NCBI GenBank assembly: GCA_008704415.1
Contig: VXIS01000185.1
Location: 1-64,000, forward strand
Reading direction: 5' to 3'
DNA from: Sphaerosporella brunnea
Lineage: Eukaryota > Ascomycota > Pezizomycetes > Pezizales > Pyronemataceae
Length of the DNA: 64,000 bases
In this document: positions 53,979 to 64,000 of the stretch, piece after piece
Position numbering within the stretch: the stretch's first letter is position 1
Layout of the letters: each line of letters begins with the position of its first letter
Translations under genes and position numbers: made by a program
The notes under the pieces: model-generated
Told to the model about the DNA's origin: nothing
The model's input: only the letters and a program-made list of their open reading frames with translations
Database searches by the model: none

Positions 53979-56900
53979 GATTGGTTGGGTTGGGAGGAAA
54001 TGGAAGGGCGAAGAGGGTTTCTTTGTAATGTAAATGCTTAAGCTGCTGGGAGGTTCAAGGTGTAGATATGGCTGTGAAATAATCAATGCAAGCTTGGCTG
54101 AGACTGTGAGCTACTCCTGTTGAAGGGCCAATGATACAGAAAAAGCAGAGCATGAAAGGCTTCGAGTCATATATAGTGACTCACTCGGTTATGATTGGGC
54201 CGCTCTTCAAACTCAACTTCACTTCACCCAACAAATCGAATCACTCTTTCCAGCCCTTGCCCACTCGAGCCTTATGACCTTATGACACACCGGAAAAAGA
54301 ATCTCATTTGATCGATAACAGCAACTGAATTGTACCACTATCTTTCTTCTCCCAGAAAACAAATCCATTTTTTGTCGTGTCATACCTACACTTGCCTTGT
54401 ATATTCCTTCCCCTCCATCCCAGTTTTTTACTAGCATCACAAAGCATGATGCTTTGATCATCACAGCTTCTCACCCGCTCCGGAGTTAGCGAGCTGCAGC
54501 TGCAGAACAGGTCCGATCCAGCTGAAAACCACCTACATCCTCGATCGTATCATATGGCTGGAAGTAAGACACGGCTCAACTACATCCACATCTTCGAATT
54601 CAGCCGCGGCTTCAATGCCAATTGCAAAAAACCGGATTCTTCGATTGACCAACGAGGTCGCTGGGGGGAGGCGCGGCGTTTGCTGAGATTATCTGTGTCT
54701 ATAGGCGGGGGTTGTATAAATATGTGTGGAGTGTTTTCCGATAGACTTAATGAGACAAGTCAGGATTTTCTTCCGTACCTTAATCAATGCATTAACATGT
54801 ACATCGATATATCATGATATCGACCATCATTTACAGGCCGCTGCACTTTTAGAATCGCACCGAATGTATTCAAAATACGGCTTACATAGAGTACCTCATA
54901 CCTATCAGCCCGTGCCGGCATGTACATGTGGTGTGGCGATTGGAGACAACCTCGTGCACGACGTATCACTCACACCGCGAGTTGGTGACGTGTGAGTGAC
55001 ACAACATGCATCGATCCACCTTGAAATACTTCGCTTACTGCGTTCCACACAACCCCTCACTCTATGCTCAGCCTTACGCATCGAAAAAAAAAACTCAGCC
55101 GTCGCTCGCCTCCTCAGGATGTGGAAGCGCAAAACAACAACAGCAGCGGGCGTCTGCCCACTCAGGATAATATCGCGAACCAACCAACCAAACAGCCGCA
55201 ATGCATATTTCTATCTTTACTTCTTCCTCCCGTGCAGCCGCCTCACCGCCGCACCCCACACGCCCTTTCCCACCCATGTCACGTCCCGCGTCGTCCCTTT
55301 TTGCAACAATGCAGCCATGGGCCTCATCCGCATCCAGCGCAGTTCGTTTCCCAAAGCGACTTGGATCTGGCAAATTGTTTCTCACGGACCCAACGGGGCC
55401 AGCAACCCCGACACCTTCATATCCGATTGAGCACTTCGAATCCGGCCATTCCTGGCTCGGAAAAAAACTTGCAAAGTATGGTCCACCCAGCAAAGCACAC
55501 ATGCGGGGGAGGTGCGTGCGTTCACCGAGCGCCACGCGCATTCTCCTTCGCTGGCAACTGTGCTAGGCCCGCGTTACTAGCCACGGAGGAAGGTGCCAGT
55601 CCCAGCAGCATGTGCGTCCCAGCGCGCCGGATGTCTAGGGTCAGCAGCACGCCGACATTGTGGCATCCTTGTTCATTGCTGTGGCTCACGCTATTGTTCT
55701 CATGTAGGCCTAGCCAACCACTTAGCACAAACGGGCAATCCCATTCGAACGGCGGCACGGGCTCGCGCTTTGCCGACTCCAGAAAGACGCGTGCGAAGGA
55801 AATGAAAACCACCAGAGTGGGGGCGGCGGCGGATTGCAAACTTCGTGGAGATTGGGAATTTTACGGCCTTTCCGTTTCATTTCCTTGTTTGATTTGATGT
55901 GCGGCTTTTTGAGGAAGGAGAAGAACGCGGATGGAAGATGAGGAACCTTCTGTTGTCCTTCTGGTGCCAGTCTGGAAAGGCCCCGAAGACCCCCCGATGA
56001 AATTGGTACCGAATCTTCCTCTCCGGTGGTTGATGAACAGAGGAGGAATGGGCTGATGCACAAAATATCCAGATCACCACACACACAATCTCATCTGCTG
56101 TCAGTGGGCGCCCAGCAACGCGGAAATTGCTTCCACTGGATCGGTGGTGATGGACGGCGCGGTGAGTGGGGGGGGGGGGACGGGTGCGGGGAAAAGCGCG
56201 ATCGCGAAAACGTGTCGTCGTGACAACAGGCAAGCAACCAAAAAAAAAGGCTCGCTTCCGCTGGTATCCACACAGCAAGGCGTTGCGAGGAACCAGGGAA
56301 AACAACAGCGACGGAGAAGGTGATCTGATGTGCGTCTATGTATGCGTTGCCGGGCGTGAAAAACACAGATGTAGCATGCTACATACATGAAGCATAAAGC
56401 ATCCTCGGGTTCCGCGTGGAGTTGACGATATAGGGCTCGCAGTTACTCTAACTGGGCGTCGATATTGAACTGGTTCGAATCTGCGGCTCCTCATGCGTGG
56501 TATGTAAACGCAGCTAGAAGGCGGTTGTCACCATGCCGCAAAACGTCCCGCCACCCGTGATCGCTGTTGGTACCGTAACTGTACCCGTAGTCTAAACTGA
56601 AGATCTTTGCTGTCGGCGCTGTCGGCGCTGTCGGCTGTCTCTCGTGGACTTCCTTGTAGGAGTCAAGTCGGAAGGCTGCAAGCAAGGCGCCGGAACGAAC
56701 TGTCACAACAGGAACTGGGGTCTTAGACAGAAAAGCACCTCTCTATACTAAGTACATTAAGTAGACATACATGTATACCTAGTACAGCTGGGTCAGAGTA
56801 CCTAAATAAAATACGCGGTTGCATTTCTACAAGAAAGAACAGACCAGACAGCGAACTCGTAGGGCCTAATGTACGAGTACTCTATCCACCATGTAGAGTA

Positions 56901-59831
56901 TGTACTAGTACGGTGATGAATTGTTACATCTTTGTGCGTTGATAGGGGAGCCGCGCGCCGACTGTCGTGCTTGAAGAAGAAAAATGGTGTGGTGTTTTCT
57001 CTCAAAAAACAAACATCAGCAACCAACGCAACCCCGCGATCTCGAATCTGCCGGGTCTTATTGGGGAGCACAATGAGTGGGAATGTTCTTCCAATTCCAA
57101 CAACCTGGTTGTTGTTGTCCAGTCAACCAGCTTAGTTTTGAATTTTCGATAATCGATCGTGTACCCATCCCCCACGCGCCGAGACGTATGTATTGTGAAT
57201 CCGAGGAGGTGGTGGGGGTCTCTGGCCATGGTCCTGGTAACAGCGAAGCTTGGATCACCGCGATGGACTGCCTTCCGTGGCGCATCGCTGGAAGGTTGTC
57301 GGTCCTTGCCATGATCAAAGAGAGGAAGGAAGGAGGCGATGGGGTCGATTATTTAGCATAACACTGCCCCGCGTAGAATAGAATCTTTTCTTTTTTTTTT
57401 TTTGTTTTGGGGATCCAGCGCCTTTGTTGTTGTTGTTGATTTTTTTTTTTTTTTTTTTTTTTTCCCCTTCGGGACCTTGCAGACAACCCCTCATCCCACT
57501 TTTTTCTCGATTGCGAGGGAGGGGGAAGAAGTAGAATAGATACATACGTTTGGGCTTCCTTCCTGGCATGGCTTTCTCTCACACACTGCATGCATCGCGA
57601 CTGCGTCTGTCTGCACGGAAAACTCATCAGCCTAGGTTATTACATGAAGCTGCATGTCGTGGAGAAGCTGCTTGCGAGAGATCAAGGAGAAGAAGAAGCC
57701 ATCTCTTTTTTCTTCCTCACCGAGTTACCTATTGCGCTTGCATGTGTTGTCCGGCATTCATCATTGGGATTTGAAACCTCATCCACTGCCAGCAGCTCGT
57801 CCATTACAGCACACGGCTTCGCGCGACTTGAATGAAGAAATAAAGCCGAAGCTGTGAGTGTGTTATCCGCGTTATCGCAGCAGCAACAGCAGCAACAGCA
57901 GCGAAATTTTTTTTTTTCGCACACCTGCTGTCACTCTTCGCTTGCCACCTACCTACTCTCGACAGTTATCGAATCAGAGTTGGCATTGGGGATGCACAAT
58001 CACCCATCGTGCGATATCGAAAGGCGGGGTTTTCACGTCGCCTTTCCCTTCTTCCAGCGCAGTTCCCGCCCGCCCGCCCGCCAGCCAGCCAGCAAGCAAG
58101 TACCCATCCTTACTTGCGCATGCCAAAGTAGACTTTTTGCAATACAGGTAGCTCGGATCCTTGCTTTCCAAGCAGAGAGCTTTGCCAGCGGTAGGTGCAC
58201 CCTGCCTTTTCTCTTTTCTCCTCAACGTATTGTCGTACTTTTCTTTTCCCCTCGTTCTCCGTCATGATCAGCGTCATCATCACCGCGCGGGTGATCATGG
58301 CATGGTGGTTGGATAACCGGAATCTTGGGGCATTTTCAGCCCACGCCCCAGTTGTTCGAATCCGTGGGGTCTAGAGCAGGAAGTGCTGCTGCTTCTTTTC
58401 TTCTTTTCTTCCGAGAGCGCTCTGGGTCTGGCTCTTTGGCGAGGTCTGTGGTTGGAAAATCCTTTCGTTCTTTCGTTCTTTCCTTCTTCTTTCCTTCTTT
58501 CCTTCTTTCTTTCTTTCTTTCTCGGAAGCGTGGCTGAGGACGGGGGGCGCCACGATCCGAATAGCAATCAAACCCTGCCAGCGTGGTACCGTACTGCATT
58601 GTACTGCACACCGCCATCACTCCATCACACATACCCTGCCTCCTTTTCCGTTCCCCATTTAACAATAATCTCCTTTCCCCATCCATTTTATTTCCACACT
58701 TATTTCCACACTTGTTGCACGCCAAATAAATTCAACGGAGGCGGCACTTAGCTGGAAGGAGTTTCGCAGAAACACTGACGGCGCCGGGGCGGTATTTTAT
58801 TGACATTAAAATTCACCAACGGACTGGGTCTGAGAGCTAGCGGCCGATGTGGAAGGGGCCTTGCAAGCTTGCAAGTGCTCGTCGTTCGCCGCTGTTGTTG
58901 CTGTTGCCCTGTGCCTGGCTGATTGATCATCGTAGCCTCTCTACAATCTCCCGTGAGCTTCTCCCTTTTCTGCTTTGGCTGTTGGCTGTTGGGGGGGGGG
59001 GGGCGGGTGGGGTGTTCGTGTTCCGATCCCTTATTTTATAAAACAACTTCACGTCTCTGTTCGTCCCCATCTGTTTGTTTCTTCTTGTTTATTTCTCACA
59101 CGACGAACAAACAAACAACAGCATCGAAAGCGAGCACCTGTCTACCAGGAGTATCTAAGCATCTGCTCTGCAGCATCATCACCATATCACCGTATCACCG
59201 TCATCATCATCATCAGCAGCACACTTTGAGGGAAACAGCCAGATCGAGTTGAGATTTGGCCTGGATCTTCCTTTTCCCCCACCAGCAGCAGCAGCAGCAG
59301 CAGCAAGTCTATCTATCTACCACTGTTCGCCGGTTGCCACCAGGAGTCGACCCCCCCAACTAATTGCTGCTACCGCCAACCCACACGCGCAACGGAACCA
59401 GGGGAGCAGCCGCAACCACATACATCTACCGGCAAATCCCCCCTCCCCCCCCCCATCCTTTCTTCCCGTCATCTCGTTCCCCATCTCGCGCAAGTCTTTG
59501 AGGTGTGGAGGGGGCACCCGTGATCGACAACGACAACAACAACAACAACAACACAACAATTGCTGCACTACTACTACGCCTGCGACTACTACCCTACTAC
59601 AACCCGCAACAGCACAGCCATTACAATTTCGCCTTCGAAGTCGTCATCGCCTTTCGTAAACCTGCCTGCCCAACCTTGCTGAGCTCAACTACTCCGCCTC
59701 GTTGCTCAGTGCAACCTCACCTCACCTCACCCCCTCATTGCCTCCGACTCTTTGTTTAACCTTCGCATCACCTCCACCTCGTGAAGCTTCCCTCCCCGCA
59801 CTTTGTCGACGCTTCGGCAAACCATAAAAAA
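53979..59831. other. Long intergenic region and pyrimidine-rich leader
   Basis: No gene is supported. Open readings at 55064-55897 and elsewhere lack motifs and splice partners. The segment holds T and TTG runs at 57390-57463, a CTTT/TTCC polypyrimidine tract at 58464-58520, CAG/CAA runs at 57879-57903 and 59285-59305, and CAACAA runs near 59528-59551. From about 58900 the DNA is CT- and CA-rich, consistent with a long 5' leader for the gene at 59832. Confidence 0.45.
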
Positions 59832-61286
59832 ATGACTTCAGCGATACCCATACATGCCTACCATCCCCCGCGGCACCCGACAACGCCGACTTCACATGTG
59901 ACACCCAGATCGTCGACGTCAACTGGGTACTACGCTTCGTCGACCACTTCAACTCAGCACACCTCGTACTGGCCGAACGGCCCCTCCTCCGTCTCCACCA
60001 TATCCTCTACTTCGCCTCGATTAAACGCCGGACTGGCTGCCGCCCAGTTCGTCACTGGCCGTTTGCATAAGCGAGCACGATCAGGGCCCAAGACACCGGA
60101 GGAAATACCCGACGAGATGTTTGACGAGGGGTTCTTCTCTGGACCGGGCTCGCCGCCGCCTGTCGACCTGTTCGTGAAGCCTACTATCAAGTCGAAGAAC
60201 AAGATCAAGCCTTTGCTCAAGAAGGTGTCCGGTAGCCGGAATAACTCTCTGGATCTTTCGCGGTCGGATGGTGGCTTGCCGGGAGGAGTGGGGCTTGGTA
60301 TCTACGACTCGCCGGGCTACGAATCCAGCGGAGTTGATGAGGATGTTCTGGAAACAGCTTTCCCGAAGCACCCTCGGCAACGACATTCTCGGACGATATC
60401 CGGACTTTCAACAACCAACGCCAGCTCGCCACTGGTTGCCGGTGCGAACCCTACACAACCGTTCGCGCACCCCAAACGACAAGTCCCGAGACGCGGAGCA
60501 TACACACCCGACCTGTCTCGTGATGGCTCGAGTGAATCGAGCGACGAATCCGAAGACGAATGGCAAACCAGGCGGCTAGTACTCTCCGGCTCCAGCCGAG
60601 GTGCTTCCCACGGTTTGTCGATCAACACAAACTACGATGGTCACTCGACTCCTCGATTAACATCAACTAGCACGACGGATCTCACGCAAGCTAACTCGCA
60701 AACACCCGTTACGGCACCAGCACCGGTGCCACCGGAATCGCCTGTCGATTCATTGAACACAATTTCCTCTTTGCCTCTTAAGCAGAAGCGTGGCCGCTAC
60801 CTCAAGGATTCGAAGTCGAAAAAGCAGCGCCGGGATCCCTCGCCCTCATTTGCCGCCTCGGTTACGGCGGCTCGGTTAGCGTGGGAAGCAAAGGAGGAGA
60901 AAAAGGAGGAGAAGCGGGAACAGAAGAGGCGGCGTTCCGAGGCCAAAGAGGGAGAGCGGAGGACTTCCACAAGCTCAAATCGGGGTCGAGGAAATTCGGG
61001 ATCCAGCACGCAGACGATTTGGGACGAGCCGGAACCGCAATTCGAGAAGTACCGCGATGAGGATGAGGTTTACACCGGCCGAAATTCCCCCGTACCCACA
61101 GTCAAGGCGGAGTCGACGACCAGTCGTGAACGCAATGCCACCGGAAAGAAGTGGGGCCTCTTGAGTTCTGACCCGAAAAGCAGCAGCAGCGGGAGCTCAA
61201 AGAATGGGCTCAAGAAGCGTTGGCTGGGTTTCATGGTCTGGGTCCGCATCGGCATGGTACGATTGGGGAGAAAAATGGGGTTTTAA
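59832..61286 (+). CDS. Large disordered basic protein, fungal
   Basis: A single exon of 484 residues starts at the ATG at 59832 after AAAAAA (MTSAIPIHAYHPPRHPTTPT). The first 70 residues are Ser/Thr/Pro-rich. A conserved-looking patch follows: RLNAGLAAAQFVTGRLHKRA, TPEEIPDEMFDEGFFSGPGS, DLFVKPTIKSKNKIKPLLKK, IYDSPGYESSGVDEDVLETA. Residues 230-470 are low-complexity with acidic (SSESSDESEDEWQTRR) and basic (EEKKEEKREQKRRRSEAKE) clusters. It ends in a hydrophobic/basic WLGFMVWVRIGMVRLGRKMG that could contact a membrane. I do not recognise a family. The long pyrimidine-rich leader suggests translational control. Confidence 0.75.
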   Translation: MTSAIPIHAYHPPRHPTTPTSHVTPRSSTSTGYYASSTTSTQHTSYWPNGPSSVSTISSTSPRLNAGLAAAQFVTGRLHKRARSGPKTPEEIPDEMFDEGFFSGPGSPPPVDLFVKPTIKSKNKIKPLLKKVSGSRNNSLDLSRSDGGLPGGVGLGIYDSPGYESSGVDEDVLETAFPKHPRQRHSRTISGLSTTNASSPLVAGANPTQPFAHPKRQVPRRGAYTPDLSRDGSSESSDESEDEWQTRRLVLSGSSRGASHGLSINTNYDGHSTPRLTSTSTTDLTQANSQTPVTAPAPVPPESPVDSLNTISSLPLKQKRGRYLKDSKSKKQRRDPSPSFAASVTAARLAWEAKEEKKEEKREQKRRRSEAKEGERRTSTSSNRGRGNSGSSTQTIWDEPEPQFEKYRDEDEVYTGRNSPVPTVKAESTTSRERNATGKKWGLLSSDPKSSSSGSSKNGLKKRWLGFMVWVRIGMVRLGRKMGF

Positions 61287-62321
61287 TCTCTCCAATCAAG
61301 ACCTTGCACGGAGTTTTGGGGGGTGATTGATTTTTTTATGGGTTTCCTTCCTTTTTTTTTTCTCTCCGAATGGGGATATGATTTTTCTTGGTTACGACGA
61401 TAGAGAGCGCCCGCCCGTTTCACCCAAGCCGGGGGCTTGGGTGCAGAGAAAGAACGGGTTGCGGTTACGTTCATGTGGTTTTATGTTTTTCTTTTCTTTT
61501 TTTCTCTTTTCCTTTGTTTTTTCCTTTGTTTCCTCCATTTCCTTGTGTTTTGGGCTGGGTCGGGTGTCTTTGCTTGTGAGTTGGCTTTTTGATTATTTTT
61601 CTTTTCTTTTTTTCTGAACTTGCGTTTGGGCGAAGGGTTTTTGGCGGCGTGTAGTGGATGGTTTTTTTTTTTCATTTTACCCACGACTTTCCTTGATCAT
61701 ATTACTACGACGGCAATCGCTAGCAGTGGGGCGGGATTCCACCTGGGCAGAAGCAAAACATCAAAACGACAAAAAAAAAAGAAAAGCCCCCGTGGAATCA
61801 GGGGAAGAGTGGGAGGAGAGAAAAAAAGATCAGCTAGCTAGCAAGCATCAGGATACTTCTATGTGTACATGGATGGAACTCATGTCATGAGCATAGTTAT
61901 TCATACAAGAAAGAAATTAAAAAGAAATTCTTAAACTTGATGGTGACGTTGATCATGAGGTGAAAGGTTGAGCTTGCGCTTGCGGAGCGGGGTAGAACCA
62001 TAGAGCACGGGCCAGATCTTGAGCTTGTGGCGATAGGTGTCATGGTTTTGCGTTCTGAACGCTGAACTGGTGAGGGAAGCACGCGTGACTCTGAAAGCGG
62101 GGCTTAACTACGGAGTGGGGACTGATGCATGGGATGTCACTCGGGTGTAGACAGGGTGAGATGTTATGATGCCTTCAAGGCCTCTTCACTACTGTTGTTT
62201 GTTTCATTGCACGGGAAGTATTGGTAAACCGTGGAAAACCCTCTGGTGCAACTCCCTTTTGGGGAGAAAGTCGGGGAGAGGGGGGGGGGAAGGTCTTCAC
62301 ACTCCTGCAGCCAATATTTCT
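61287..62321. other. Intergenic stretch between convergent genes
   Basis: No gene is seen. The first 400 bp are T-rich (repeated TTTTCTTTT), probably the 3' region of the gene at 59832-61286. A G9 run lies near 62281-62289. Confidence 0.5.
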
Positions 62322-63926
62322 CTATTCACACAGTTCCTTTTTATCAACAGCAAGCTGCACACGCCAAGGACTTCCGGGACTACTGGCAGCGTAGGCTTTC
62401 CTGAACGGCAGCAATCCCGAAAGCGGCTCATCGGCATCATCAGCCTCAAGGCCCACCTCCGTGCGAACCCAGTCAAACACAAGCTTCTCGTCGCGCTTCG
62501 TTTTCAAGCATACGTCGAGTGAGTATATTGGGCCGGTGGTTGTATCGCCGCCAGAGGCTTCGTAGGTTTTTAGGCGCTTCAGGGGCAGCGTGTTGTCCGG
62601 ATCGAGTGCCGTCTTGTGTTGCGGTAGTATTGTCGGGTCGGTGGAGCCGCTGTCTAGTAAGGAGGCCACGCGGAGAACGGTTTGTTCTGAGGTATCGGAT
62701 GGCCGCTGTGGTAAGTGTCAATGTGGTAGGCGTATTGTTGGGGGGGGGGGGGGGGATATGTATGTACTTTGAAACACATTTCGATCTTGGCATGTCCTTC
62801 CGAGGTGTCTAGGGAAATCGCCTTCTTTTTGGGATATGTAGCTGATAGTGGCTGAAAAAATCAGCTTCAGCGAACCTGGATACTGGATACTACATGTTAC
62901 GAAGATTTGCTTACCTGTTCGAACCACTCTGCTGCTGGTGGCGCTACAGTATCGACTTTACAGGCTCCAATGATCCGACCGCCGCAATAGACAACGTCGT
63001 AATCCCGGGTCGAGTCCACAAGGCATACTTGATGGGCTTTGAGGCCCCCCATCACGGCAGATATATTGACTTCGGCGTTCTCAGGGCATACTCTGTGGGA
63101 AAGTGCTTCTTCGAGTACCGCCACCCTTTGCTGCGCTGGATTGCATGCGCTGCGTACTTACATTAGCGTCAGGTCGAGGGATGAAGGGTGAAGGTGCCTA
63201 CCTGGCAAGCTTGGTCTTTAGCCGCGAGATGTTGCGGTCTTCCATGGCTAGATGGGAGTCTGTTTGAGATTTTGAGACTGAGTCTTGGGATTGCAGTTGT
63301 TTTACGCGGCCTTTGGCGTCGGAGAGGAGTCCTTGGCTGTGATAGTTTCAGCAGGGGAACTGCATAGACTACAAGACTCCGAAAAACTGACATTCGAGCG
63401 TGCTCCGGGTGAGCATGCCATTGTAGCAGACACCTTCATGGAGGTCAAGTTAGACCAGCTTGCGTTGTTGCAACCTCAATGAGGACACACCAGGAGTTAT
63501 GCGTAATCAGCTGAAGCCCCAGCTCCTTGATTCTCCCCGCAGCCCGCAGAGTGCTTTCGGATTCCCGAAATGCTAGGTACCCGACGTTCCCCTGGAAACC
63601 GACATACACAACCCCATCGAGATTTGATAGGGCCGCCTGGTGCTCTACGGAGATGATGGGGGCTACGATGTGGTGCCGCGAGTCGTGTTGGCAGCGTTGG
63701 AGAAATAGGTAGAATCCTGGACGAGCTGCGGCCCAGCCGCTGGTGTCGAAGTTGAAGATTATGTCGGTGGTTGCTAGGAAGTGAGGGCCGGATACTCTAG
63801 GACAGTATCAGCTTTTGTTGGTGCTGGAGAGCGAGAGAGCGGTAGAAGTGCTCACCCGAGGTCGCTGGCCGCAGCTGATGGTCTGGAGCTCAGACCATCG
63901 CTTCGGTCCGCTAGGCTGGGCAACAT
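62322..63926 (-). CDS. Five-exon gene of unknown function
   Basis: The model is 63926-63856, 63796-63491, 63336-63202, 63149-62915 and 62705-62322 (376 residues), with every junction in phase. The start MLPSLADRSDGLSS is the first ATG of the model but not proven. Segments are VSGPHFLATTDIIFNFDTSG, YLFLQRCQHDSRHHIVAPII, DGVVYVGFQGNVGYLAFRES, a short coiled coil (AKGRVKQLQSQDSVSKSQTD), and then VYCGGRIIGACKVDTVAPPA. The last exon is acidic (TEVGLEADDADEPLSGLLPF). The donor of exon 2 (TG|GTGTGT) and the 154-nt intron after it are the weakest part. I do not recognise the family. Confidence 0.6.
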
Positions 63927-64000
63927 CGACAGGAGAAGTGAAGAAAGTTTCGGCTGGGCTATATTGCAAAATAGGGGGGCGGTGTGTAGACTGAAAAGAA

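Noticed and set aside
55064..55897. 277-codon plus-strand reading
   Set aside because: Low-complexity His/Pro/Ser composition with a competing minus reading and no recognisable domain.
56390..56500. tRNA-like B-box GGTTCGAATCT
   Set aside because: No complementary T-stem, no A-box at the right distance and no acceptor pairing; not a tRNA gene. No other tRNA or rRNA gene was found.
1..64000. CRISPR arrays, riboswitches or bacterial operons
   Set aside because: No regularly spaced direct repeats; introns and gene families show nuclear fungal DNA.

Overview
The window looks like nuclear DNA of a filamentous ascomycete (Pezizomycotina). The reasons are short GT..AG introns of about 42-90 nt, genes lying close together on both strands, fungal protein families (mitochondrial MRM2 and SHMT, a DUF803/NIPA transporter with a long tail, divergent fungal C2H2 proteins, a small secreted cysteine-containing protein), and a mixed load of Ty3/gypsy, LINE, Tc1/mariner-pogo and hAT-type elements. 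I cannot name the species. All exon models were built by eye from splice signals, reading phase and family conservation.

Layout. 1-6200: a decayed chromodomain Ty3/gypsy retrotransposon, preceded by the tail of a second one. 6421-8299: a nest of four terminal-inverted-repeat elements with TA target duplications, one carrying a broken pogo-type transposase. 8388-12053: two head-to-head mitochondrial genes, a PPR protein (minus) and the rRNA 2'-O-methyltransferase MRM2 (plus, five exons). 13124-14715: a tandem CCCH zinc-finger protein whose last zinc-binding His codon is created by splicing. 15030-16698: an unrecognised spliced gene. 18081-18693: two inverted-repeat elements. 19022-20696: mitochondrial serine hydroxymethyltransferase (three exons). 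22450-24877: NIPA-type Mg2+ transporter (six exons). 25126-27716: three minus-strand genes of unknown function, two of them only 32 bp apart. 28715-29774: a short-chain dehydrogenase.

30500-35000 is repeat-rich and gene-poor: a 5'-truncated LINE with a 14-bp target duplication, a hAT MITE with a perfect 8-bp target duplication, and further TA-flanked MITEs. 35519-37658 and 39742-41277 are two convergent genes of one divergent fungal C2H2 zinc-finger family; the second has a 45-bp coding minisatellite. 41300-53300 is mostly intergenic, with one more MITE (43530-43923), scattered GC-rich repeat fragments and one possible gene with a polyproline run (47105-47809). 53354-53978 is a small secreted protein, 59832-61286 a disordered basic protein with a long pyrimidine-rich leader, and 62322-63926 a five-exon gene I do not recognise.

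Functionally the ordinary genes are housekeeping: mitochondrial rRNA modification, mitochondrial RNA-binding/assembly, one-carbon metabolism and Mg2+ transport. The most distinctive feature is the number of well-bounded non-autonomous transposons with intact target-site duplications. They allow nesting order to be read directly, and a likely parent (pogo-type) of one MITE family is present in the same cluster.
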